A stretch of DNA of 64,000 nucleotides from Dyadobacter luticola (GTDB lineage: Bacteria; Bacteroidota; Bacteroidia; Cytophagales; Spirosomataceae), in the NCBI RefSeq assembly GCF_005860805.1, contig NZ_VCEJ01000004.1:186001-250000 (forward strand), written 5' to 3'. The notes below the pieces were generated by a model, which was given only the letters and a program-made list of their open reading frames with translations, was not told where the DNA came from and did not search any database. Position numbers and translations under genes: made by a program. Positions 34,851 to 41,307 of this stretch are shown here, piece by piece. The number at the start of each line of letters is the position of its first letter. Position 1 is the stretch's first letter.

Positions 34851-35465
34851 CTAGTCCGGATACCTGTTAATGTACCCAGTGTATAGCCCGTACATCCGCG
34901 TCTGCATGTCAGTAAGTCCATAGCAAAAAGAAACTTCTGGCACACTGATTCCTCCTTCATGATACCTACGTTTCACAAAAATGGTCAGGCAATCCCGCTC
35001 CCATTTGTAACGCTTTAATCCCCATTCTTCCGAGTACTCGTAATCTCCCGGATACGTCTTTTGAAGCTCTCCTATAATCTCCTGATCGGTTTTGCAACTG
35101 TCCTCAATTAGATCGAATGCGACGCCATAGATCAGCTGTTTCCTGATGATATCAGGTAATCCTTTTGGATCTCCCATTCCATAATCCCATTCGAAAAACC
35201 ATTCCTCGGAAATGTTTTTGCCAGCCATTCCCTCAGTTTTTAGGTGGTTAAAATAGCGGGAAAACCCATTCCTTCTCGTTTTCATCACATCACCGACTCT
35301 AATAGGAAATTGAAAGTGAATGCCTCTGAAGCTTATATTTTCCAGCTGGTCACATGTTCCATCAGTTTTACAGGAATCGACAATCAAGGAAGCTATTATG
35401 AAGATTACAAAAAAAAAGGGCGAACCAATGACAACGATGAACACGACATATAGAAACTTTCTCAT
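34851..35465 (-). CDS. Hypothetical protein with N-terminal membrane helix
   Basis: A 204-residue protein of no family I recognise. MRKFLYVVFIVVIGSPFFFVIFIIASLIVDSCKTDG gives one strong N-terminal helix; the VDSC could also be a weak lipobox. The rest is soluble and rich in aromatics (FFEWDYGMG, YEYSEEWGLKRYKWERD). It lies 40 bases downstream of the lipoprotein gene on the same strand, so the pair is probably co-transcribed. An immunity-type or chaperone role for the neighbour is possible but unsupported by motifs. Confidence 0.55.
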   Translation of the reverse strand: MRKFLYVVFIVVIGSPFFFVIFIIASLIVDSCKTDGTCDQLENISFRGIHFQFPIRVGDVMKTRRNGFSRYFNHLKTEGMAGKNISEEWFFEWDYGMGDPKGLPDIIRKQLIYGVAFDLIEDSCKTDQEIIGELQKTYPGDYEYSEEWGLKRYKWERDCLTIFVKRRYHEGGISVPEVSFCYGLTDMQTRMYGLYTGYINRYPD

Positions 35466-35505
35466 GGACGGCCATTTTGTTGACTGTTCTATAAATAATT
35501 TTTTA

Positions 35506-37029
35506 TTATGGACAAGTTGAATCTGCTTCCTTTGTACTTATCAGCGCATTGCCTTTTATAAATACCAGCCCTTGTTGGCCTAAGTCTGTTGCCGTTTTAA
35601 CACGACTAACCCACTGTTCGGTAGTACCCGAGCCGTTAAAGTGAGAAAATATTGCACTTCCAGCAGCATTATTTTCTTTATCCATCTTCGAATCCAACCC
35701 AGCTTGTCCCGATTCATGTGCCCCTGCTAGCGTTTCGGCAGATTTTTGGGTAAAAGTTTTGGCGTTAAAAATTAGAAAGAGCGCATGCTTGAATGCATTT
35801 GCTTTACAGGTGGCGCATGTTGACCCACAGTAATTAAACATCAGAGCAGTACTGGTCTGAGCAGCATAGGCATTAGCCGCATACATAAGCCGCATAGTGA
35901 ACTTATAACTTGCAATATTATCACCAAGTGCATCCAATCCCTGGTCTTCCAAGGGACTCAAACCTCGGCCTGTCAGTACCATCATTAAATTGTTATAATC
36001 CGTTTTAACAGCGTTTCCGAAAGTAGAAATCAAGTCCTTAATTCTAGTGACCATGGTTATATCCTGTGAATTAAGAATTGCGATTTCAGTTGATGTGAAG
36101 TTGATTCCTTTGCTGGATGCAATGCTGATCAGCGGTGCAACCGTCGCATTCGCTGTAACCACAGGGCCAGGATTTTGCGGATTCGGATTGCAGGGAGTCG
36201 TTGAAGTTCGTAAGCCGCCACCATTGCAGGGGTCGTATCCTCCGCCTGGATTTGGTATCGTTCCTCCTCCTGTACCTCCGCCACCTGGCATGCCCCCTGA
36301 AGGAGGAATATAGGCATCAATGCAAGTTGTGACTATATTATAAAGAAATTCAAAAGAATACTTGCTTCCATTTGGACAATTGCAGGAGGCGTGCTGTGCA
36401 TTGTGGCAGCATAAATGTTCCACAATCTCCGACAGTACCATTACAGAAGCACAAACCGGCTGTTGATCCACTCGCCCGCCAGGTCTTCCGCTAGAAGGCA
36501 GGTCGTCGTAGTTGTTCATGATCACGGTTCCGTAGAAACTACGTTTTCGGTCTTTTCGGTACTCCCTTATCCAATTCTTGTCCGGGAAATACCAGGCAAG
36601 ATATGCTTTGACGCCAGTATCGGTTGAATCGATAATAATGTTTCGAAAAACCTCGCCGGTGTGCGATCGTCTGTATACGGGGATCGTATATGTCGTGTGG
36701 TTATTGACTGAAATCCTTCTCACGCTATCTGTGGTGCTCGGTCTGACCCGAAAATCGAGTAGCGGTTCTTCGGCTGTCCGAAGTCCAGCTTCGGCGTTCG
36801 ATCGGAAATGATCGTATAGTTCTTTGTCTTTAAAGCCTTCAATCTGCTTCAGAAAGTCATTGTAACTGAGCATTGTATTTTCAGTTCTGGCTGTTGCACT
36901 CTGAGGACTCTGGGATGCATTTTCGCTTTCAAAATTATCCTGGCAAGACTGGTTTATCAGGGCAAAAACAAGAACAAGAAGAATTAAAAGGTGCGGTGTA
37001 ACGCGCCTGGACGGAGAGAGTTTTTTCAT
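35506..37029 (-). CDS. Lipoprotein with Gly/Pro linker and DUF6973-like C-terminal domain
   Basis: A 507-residue secreted lipoprotein: MKKLSPSRRVTPHLLILLVLVFALINQSC gives a lipobox-type NQSC. An N-terminal 200-residue domain is followed by a cysteine-rich patch (LCCHNAQHASCNC), a glycine-proline linker (PSGGMPGGGGTGGG), and a C-terminal domain. In the last, N411-A-F-K-H, A-H438-E and M449-D-x-E-N-N are spaced as in the family I recall as DUF6973. No cutting or lytic residue set is certain. The ATG at 37029 is chosen because it begins the signal peptide. It may be a surface protein or an exported effector. Confidence 0.6.
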   Translation of the reverse strand: MKKLSPSRRVTPHLLILLVLVFALINQSCQDNFESENASQSPQSATARTENTMLSYNDFLKQIEGFKDKELYDHFRSNAEAGLRTAEEPLLDFRVRPSTTDSVRRISVNNHTTYTIPVYRRSHTGEVFRNIIIDSTDTGVKAYLAWYFPDKNWIREYRKDRKRSFYGTVIMNNYDDLPSSGRPGGRVDQQPVCASVMVLSEIVEHLCCHNAQHASCNCPNGSKYSFEFLYNIVTTCIDAYIPPSGGMPGGGGTGGGTIPNPGGGYDPCNGGGLRTSTTPCNPNPQNPGPVVTANATVAPLISIASSKGINFTSTEIAILNSQDITMVTRIKDLISTFGNAVKTDYNNLMMVLTGRGLSPLEDQGLDALGDNIASYKFTMRLMYAANAYAAQTSTALMFNYCGSTCATCKANAFKHALFLIFNAKTFTQKSAETLAGAHESGQAGLDSKMDKENNAAGSAIFSHFNGSGTTEQWVSRVKTATDLGQQGLVFIKGNALISTKEADSTCP

Positions 37030-37036
37030 AAAAATA

Positions 37037-37103
37037 GTTTGTAAAGGGATGAATAATTGCAGCACTCTGTATGCTGCGCTTAAATATCCAATACTTTACA
37101 AAC
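37037..37103. repeat. Separated inverted repeat GTTTGTAAAG / CTTTACAAAC
   Basis: GTTTGTAAAG at 37037-37046 and CTTTACAAAC at 37094-37103 are exact reverse complements 47 bases apart, just upstream of the lipoprotein gene. The arrangement could hold two operator half-sites or be chance in AT-rich DNA. Confidence 0.4.
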
Positions 37104-37171
37104 CTTGGAAAAAGCGTTGAACTAACGGTTGAAGAGGATTATCTAACGGATAAATCTTGTAAATCTGCTTA

Positions 37172-37197
37172 ATAGTATAGTAATCGTACTATACTAT
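37172..37197. repeat. Perfect 11-base inverted repeat in a 409-base gene-free gap
   Basis: ATAGTATAGTA (37172-37182) and TACTATACTAT (37187-37197) pair perfectly around ATCG. The gap 37030-37438 is AT-rich and otherwise shows no gene. This is a typical shape for an operator or a short hairpin. No T-run follows, so it is unlikely to be a terminator. Confidence 0.6.
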
Positions 37198-37438
37198 GTA
37201 GAAATATTAATGAATTCAAATAGAAATTGCCTAATAGTACTTTACGTTATTTGTTAACATACTTACAGCGAGAAGCTTAATTAGAAGGCTACCGCTAAGT
37301 AATAATTTTCGTCGTTCTGATATCACGAAACTTTTTCATAAACGTATACTTTACATCAGATCCGTTGTGCATTATCATTTTTGCACCGCTTACTTTTAGC
37401 ACGAAAATAAAGTAGCAATCAACTAAACTATTCACACA

Positions 37439-37696
37439 ATGAACTTCAAAATCATCCCTCTCCAAAATCCCCAAACCCAAATTTGCTTGCATCGCGATTG
37501 CTCCGAATCCGGTGAGGAAATCGTCCGTATCACTACATACGTTACTAACTCGACAGGTACCGAGTTAATGTTGGAAAGAACTGCAAAATTCTCGGATGCG
37601 CAGACGGCTCAATGTTTCGTGGAGGATTATTCTGAGGCTTCGGCCAGTAAGTTTGTTTCGCGATGCGTTGAGGAAGACAAAATTTGGATCTCGTAA
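37439..37696 (+). CDS. Small hypothetical protein
   Basis: An 85-residue cytoplasmic protein that I do not recognise. It has three or four cysteines (ICLHRDCSES near the N-terminus, CF and SRCVEED near the end) and an even mix of polar residues. An opposite-strand ORF overlaps its start, but this one has an ATG preceded by AT-rich DNA as in neighbouring genes. It may be real; support is limited to ORF length and composition. Confidence 0.45.
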   Translation: MNFKIIPLQNPQTQICLHRDCSESGEEIVRITTYVTNSTGTELMLERTAKFSDAQTAQCFVEDYSEASASKFVSRCVEEDKIWIS

Positions 37697-37748
37697 CCAG
37701 GCAAACGCATTTTAGATGCAGAAGACTATGACAAGAGCCAGTCGGGGC

Positions 37749-38336
37749 TTAGCCGCCAAAAATCCGCCGGTCGGTAATCCGGTCGCGGTGGGTTTCAAGA
37801 AACACACAGAAGGATTTGATCTGCTGAATCTGATGTGCAAAATCCAGCGTATGATCATAATCTTCAAAATACACCTCCTTAAAATCCGTAATGATGTAGC
37901 GCAAACTGCGGATGCCTTTTCCGCGTAGTGCAGGTAGATAAAAATTCTGGTGGCTGATGGCGTAGCAGCCGGGTTCGTATTTGCTGGTGGTTTTGATATC
38001 GACGGCCATGATTTTGCCTAAAACATCAACATAACCATACATTAAAACATCATCGAGCTGGTATTCGCAGTATACCTGCGTTTTCAGCATTGGACGGGGG
38101 AGCAGCGCGCGGACTTTTTCCAGGATTTGATAATCGTACAAATCTTCATCCATTCCTTTGATCACCGCCTCTTCAAATGATGCACCGCGCTTTTGGGCTT
38201 CGGTTTGCGGGACGGGTACCCGGTTAACTCTGTTAAGCAGTTCATTTTCATCAATATAGCCTTTTTCAAAACGATCGAAAACATTGAGTAACGTTGGATA
38301 GAGCTTGTACTTAACGGCGTTAACGGACATGTTCAT
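37749..38336 (-). CDS. PD-(D/E)XK nuclease-fold protein
   Basis: A 195-residue protein with a RecB/Cas4-type nuclease core. RGASFEEAVIKGM near residue 50 supplies the glutamate, MYGYVDVLGKIMAVDIKTTSKYE (near 114-136) supplies the Asp and the D-x-K pair, and a following HQNFYLPALR resembles motif IV. All four expected catalytic positions appear present. It is a lone gene, unlike Cas4 (no CRISPR array is visible), and may act in DNA repair or phage-derived DNA processing. Small relatives occur in phages and in defence islands. Confidence 0.7.
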   Translation of the reverse strand: MNMSVNAVKYKLYPTLLNVFDRFEKGYIDENELLNRVNRVPVPQTEAQKRGASFEEAVIKGMDEDLYDYQILEKVRALLPRPMLKTQVYCEYQLDDVLMYGYVDVLGKIMAVDIKTTSKYEPGCYAISHQNFYLPALRGKGIRSLRYIITDFKEVYFEDYDHTLDFAHQIQQIKSFCVFLETHRDRITDRRIFGG

Positions 38337-38360
38337 GATGGGCGTACAACCCGGTTAGAT

Positions 38361-39140
38361 TCATTTTGGTTTTCCGAATCGGCAAGTTAGGGACAAAGAA
38401 AGAAAACTGAACTTATCATTGGGCGTATCGCTGTAACTGTCGCTTTCCTCCGGATTGATCAGTCGCCTGCCGGAAGTCGCGTCCATTTTATCAGTTCTTA
38501 CAAAGTAAAAACGGTAATCGATCCCCAGCTTACAATTCGGTAGCAATTCATATTCCAGACAAGTTCCGAGCGGCAATATTCCCTCACGCGTTTTCTTGAT
38601 TCCGGTCGGTCCTTTGGCGGGTCCCCAGCGGAGAAAAAGTCGGTTTCTGGCACTGAGCTGGCTATTTGTGAATCTTAGCAGCTTGTCGTCGTCAATGTTA
38701 AATGCATTTGCACTGAAATAAATTTGACCTAAACCTCCATAAATAAAAAAGTTAACTGGCCCCGGTTCCAGCCGATTAAATTGCTCTGTAAGGTTCCACT
38801 TTGCCAGACATTCAATCGTAATAAACTCATTGATAAAATAAGAATTAAAGAACGCCTGCTTTTCTCCGCCCACTTTTCCGGCATTATAATCTAAGTGCAG
38901 CGCGAAGTTTTTAATGAAATTTTTTCCAAGACTCACGCCAATCACACTGCGCATATCCTGGTCGCCAAGCTCGCCGAAAAATTGGGTAAGCCCGCCGCGA
39001 AATGTCAACGAATATTGGTGACTGTCTTTCCGGATGTAACTTTTTTTGCTGCTAATTCCATTCGTAGAAGGTTTTCGCCAGGTTTGCTGAGCATGGGCGC
39101 AAATTGCTAGCAGACTGAATAAGAGAATAAGTGGGCGCAT
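38361..39140 (-). CDS. DUF6089-like outer-membrane beta-barrel protein
   Basis: A 259-residue protein with the signal peptide MRPLILLFSLLAICAHA before QQ. The mature chain is barrel-like: SLTFRGGLTQFFGELGDQDMRSVIGVSLGKNF, YGGLGQIYFS, and a terminal FLSLSLTCRFGKPK. The opening resembles the DUF6089 family of Bacteroidota outer-membrane proteins, some of which accompany type IX secretion (PorG-like). The ATG at 39140 is preferred over 39164 because it begins the signal peptide. It is divergent from ubiE. Confidence 0.68.
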   Translation of the reverse strand: MRPLILLFSLLAICAHAQQTWRKPSTNGISSKKSYIRKDSHQYSLTFRGGLTQFFGELGDQDMRSVIGVSLGKNFIKNFALHLDYNAGKVGGEKQAFFNSYFINEFITIECLAKWNLTEQFNRLEPGPVNFFIYGGLGQIYFSANAFNIDDDKLLRFTNSQLSARNRLFLRWGPAKGPTGIKKTREGILPLGTCLEYELLPNCKLGIDYRFYFVRTDKMDATSGRRLINPEESDSYSDTPNDKFSFLSLSLTCRFGKPK

Positions 39141-39299
39141 ATCAATGTGGTTTGGATCAGACATTTTGTTTCTATGATCCTTTAGACGTGCGTTTGTGCG
39201 ATAGGTAACAGACTCGCCGCCAAATTGGACCGCGGCGGGAACGCGATAACCGTATTTATCTGTTAGTTTTGTTCCCTAGTGCATTTATCGGAAGCAAAA

Positions 39300-40022
39300 A
39301 TGAGTGTCGTACCATACAAGGACAAAGACGGAAGTAAAAGAGAGCAGGTAGCTGAAATGTTCGACAACATTTCTCCCAAATACGATTTGCTCAACCATGT
39401 TTTGAGTGGTGGTGTAGACATTTACTGGCGGAAGCGGGCGATTAAGCTGCTCAAAAAACAGCAGCCGAAAGTGATCCTGGACATTGCCACCGGTACCGGC
39501 GATTTTGCGATCGAGGCACTTTCACTGAAACCCGACAAGATCATTGGCGTCGATATTTCGGAAGGAATGCTGGCCGTGGGACGCGAGAAAATCGCCAAAT
39601 TGGGCAAGCAGGACATCATTACGATGCAAAGCGGTGACTCCGAAAGTTTGTCTTTTACAAACAATTATTTTGACGCGATCATCGTTTCGTTTGGAGTACG
39701 CAATTTTCAGGATTTACTGGCCGGGTTGACCGAAATGAACCGCGTGATGAAGCCAGGAGGGACTTGTGTGGTGGTAGAATTTTCCAAGCCCAAAAGTTTC
39801 CCTTTCAAGCAACTTTATAATTTTTATTTCAAATACATATTACCTGTCATCGGTAATGCCGTTTCAAAGGATAGTTCGGCGTATACATATCTGCCCGAAT
39901 CAGTTCAGGCGTTTCCAGATGGAGAGGCTTTTCTTGAAATTTATAAAAAAGCAGGTTTCATAAACACCAAATGCATACCACTTACCTTCGGGATCTGTTC
40001 AATTTACATCGGTCAAAAGTAA
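39300..40022 (+). CDS. ubiE: Demethylmenaquinone methyltransferase
   Basis: A 240-residue SAM-dependent methyltransferase that makes menaquinone from demethylmenaquinone (MenG activity); Bacteroidota respire with menaquinone. Family strings are VAEMFDNISPKYDLLNHVLSGGVDIYWRKRA, the SAM loop LDIATGTGDFAIEA, and FGVRNFQDLLAGLTEMNRVMKPGG. An upstream GTG at 39279 would add 7 residues; the ATG at 39300 fits the family start better. Its 3' end overlaps the porT-like gene by 52 bases, suggesting coupled translation. Confidence 0.95.
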   Translation: MSVVPYKDKDGSKREQVAEMFDNISPKYDLLNHVLSGGVDIYWRKRAIKLLKKQQPKVILDIATGTGDFAIEALSLKPDKIIGVDISEGMLAVGREKIAKLGKQDIITMQSGDSESLSFTNNYFDAIIVSFGVRNFQDLLAGLTEMNRVMKPGGTCVVVEFSKPKSFPFKQLYNFYFKYILPVIGNAVSKDSSAYTYLPESVQAFPDGEAFLEIYKKAGFINTKCIPLTFGICSIYIGQK

Positions 40023-40708
40023 TTTTTGGCATACTGCTGCTGGCATTGACAGCCCACGAAACACACGCACAAGGCATCGGCTACCGGAGAAAACATCTTG
40101 AATATTACGATGATAAGCCGATACATTACGGGATTTTGTTCGCGGTCCCTTTCACGCGTTTCAACATTAAGCATAGTAACGATTTCATTCCGAAAGATTC
40201 GGCGTATGTGATCCAGTCGCCCACCAGCGCGGCGTTCAGGATGGGGTTTATCGTCAATGCTTTTCTGACGGATCATTTCGATTTGCGCACGACGCCTTCG
40301 GTTTCGCTTTATGACCGTAATGTCAAATTCAACTATCCAAATGGTACCGAGAAGACAGAAAAACGGGAATCGACCTGGATCGAAATTCCGATTATGCTGA
40401 AATACAAATCGTTGAGGCGCGTAAACTCGCGTATGTACATGCTCGCCGGCGCGACGCTCGGATTGGAAACCAATGTAAAAAGGAGTCGCGGGGGCAGCGG
40501 GAGCGGGCGGCTGGATACCAAGTCAAGCGATGTATCACTTGATTTTGGGGTAGGTTACGAGCAATTTTTCGAATTCTTCAAATTCTCACCCGAGCTGCGT
40601 TTTTCGCAAGGTTTGACAAATATGTATCAGCCCACAAAAAATTCAACCGGCGTAGGAATCCAGAAAATGACAACTCATACAGTTACGCTGTATCTGAACT
40701 TCGAATAA
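39971..40708 (+). CDS. porT: PorT-family type IX secretion outer-membrane protein
   Basis: A 245-residue protein with a signal peptide ending about HETHA before QG. The mature chain has PorT-style barrel features: HYGILFAVPFTRFNIKHS, AFRMGFIVNAFLTDHFDLRTTPSVSLYDR, and TWIEIPIMLKYKSLRR. PorT (SprT) is required for secretion through the type IX system in Porphyromonas and Flavobacterium. Its position immediately after ubiE is the arrangement I know from other Bacteroidota, which strengthens the call. It starts inside the ubiE gene. Confidence 0.85.
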   Translation: MHTTYLRDLFNLHRSKVIFGILLLALTAHETHAQGIGYRRKHLEYYDDKPIHYGILFAVPFTRFNIKHSNDFIPKDSAYVIQSPTSAAFRMGFIVNAFLTDHFDLRTTPSVSLYDRNVKFNYPNGTEKTEKRESTWIEIPIMLKYKSLRRVNSRMYMLAGATLGLETNVKRSRGGSGSGRLDTKSSDVSLDFGVGYEQFFEFFKFSPELRFSQGLTNMYQPTKNSTGVGIQKMTTHTVTLYLNFE

Positions 40709-40763
40709 TTGTTAGCTGATCCTCAGAGTCTTGCAAATTATTTCATTTTTTTTGCCTGAAATG

Positions 40764-40795
40764 TTTGCAGAAAAAAGTTTAGTCGCACATATTTG
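40764..40795 (+). promoter_or_regulatory. Promoter of tRNA-Val (TTTG, 20 bases, CATATTTG)
   Basis: TTTG at 40764-40767, a 20-base spacer, and CATATTTG at 40788-40795 (one mismatch to TAnnTTTG). The string TTTGCACTCCC (40792-40802) is identical to that at the tRNA-Phe promoter. Confidence 0.5.
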
Positions 40796-40816
40796 CACTC
40801 CCAAACGACGGGAAAA

Positions 40817-40891
40817 GGGAGTTTAGCTCAGTTGGTTCAGAGCATCTGCCTTACAAGCAGAGGGTCGGGGGTTCGAATCCCTCAACTCCCA
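40817..40891 (+). tRNA. tRNA-Val (TAC)
   Basis: A 75-base cloverleaf. The acceptor GGGAGTT pairs with AACTCCC; the anticodon stem TCTGC/GCAGA closes the loop CTTACAA, giving anticodon TAC. The T arm is GGGGG/CCCTC (one G-T pair) around TTCGAAT. CCA is not encoded. A terminator follows at 40898-40926, and a truncated copy of the 3' half lies 100 bases further on. Confidence 0.96.
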
Positions 40892-40897
40892 CAAGAC

Positions 40898-40926
40898 AAA
40901 AGCATCGAGAAATCGGTGCTTTTTTT
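40898..40926 (+). terminator. Terminator after tRNA-Val, first of three similar hairpins
   Basis: AAAAGCATCGA and TCGGTGCTTTT pair around GAAA (one T-G pair) and are followed by a T-run. A near copy occurs at 41015-41042 and a third at 41054-41082. Confidence 0.88.
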
Positions 40927-40936
40927 GTTTTTAGCC

Positions 40937-41008
40937 TCAGAGCATCTGCCTTACAAGCAGAGGGTCGGGGACGGTCGGCCGCTGCCGTTCGAATCCCTCA
41001 ACTCCCAC
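40937..41008 (+). pseudogene. Truncated tRNA-Val copy with 16-base insertion
   Basis: Bases 40937-40970 repeat 40837-40870 exactly (anticodon stem-loop and variable region), offset by exactly 100 bases. Bases 40987-41008 repeat 40871-40892 exactly (T loop and acceptor 3' strand). Between them sits a 16-base insertion (40971-40986) not in the intact gene, placed in the T stem. The acceptor 5' strand and D arm are missing, so it cannot be a working tRNA. Confidence 0.9.
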
Positions 41009-41014
41009 GGAAGG

Positions 41015-41042
41015 AAAAGCATCGAGAAATCGGTGCTTTTTT
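41015..41042 (+). terminator. Second copy of the tRNA-Val terminator
   Basis: AAAAGCATCGA, GAAA, TCGGTGCTTTT and a T-run, the same hairpin as the first copy, directly after the tRNA remnant. Confidence 0.85.
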
Positions 41043-41053
41043 GTTTTTGGCCT

Positions 41054-41082
41054 AAGCGCATCGAGAAATCGATGCTTTTTTT
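41054..41082 (+). terminator. Third, diverged copy of the tRNA-Val terminator
   Basis: GCATCGA pairs perfectly with TCGATGC around GAAA (41058-41075), followed by seven T. The bases before it (GGCCTAAG) are a diverged version of the AGCCTCAG junction before the second unit, showing that this is a third decayed unit. Confidence 0.8.
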
Positions 41083-41209
41083 ATGCCCAAAATTATTCGT
41101 TGCCTGCATTTCTATCTTCAAAACACACGCACGATTTCACTGGAAAAAGATTTGTAAGCCCGGGTAAAACTTTTTCGATCATCATCTATTACGTATATTA
41201 CTTTTTGTT

Positions 41210-41288
41210 GGACATAGCCGCAGGGGTTGAGTATTAAAATATTCCGCTAAGGACCTGAACTATGTCCGACGATCGAACGATATCGTTC
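41210..41288. promoter_or_regulatory. Palindromic sites upstream of the ethylene-type kinase
   Basis: Two structures precede the kinase gene. GGACATAG (41210-41217) and CTATGTCC (41260-41267) are exact inverted repeats 42 bases apart. GAACGATATCGTTC (41275-41288) is a perfect 14-base palindrome ending 19 bases before the ATG. Either could be an operator. No clean TAnnTTTG promoter box is seen between them. Confidence 0.5.
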
Positions 41289-41307
41289 CCTACTATGATG
41301 AAAAGAT

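Noticed and set aside
34628..34960. ORFs on both strands across tRNA-Phe
   Set aside because: They cover the tRNA and its terminator and lack any coding signature.
37295..37492. 65-codon minus-strand ORF overlapping the small hypothetical gene
   Set aside because: It uses no convincing start and occupies AT-rich intergenic DNA; the opposite-strand ORF is better placed.
37749..38336. Cas4 or CRISPR-associated role for the PD-(D/E)XK protein
   Set aside because: No CRISPR array or other cas gene is visible, and the iron-sulfur cysteines of Cas4 are absent.
34460..41100. Integrase-borne genomic island between the two tRNAs
   Set aside because: No integrase, transposase or phage gene is visible, and ubiE-porT in this interval are core genes, so only an ancient or partial insertion can be argued.
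40793..41167. 124-codon ORF across tRNA-Val and its repeats
   Set aside because: It is only a translation of the tRNA and duplicated terminators; the repeated peptide (SIEKSVLF-type) comes from the DNA duplication.
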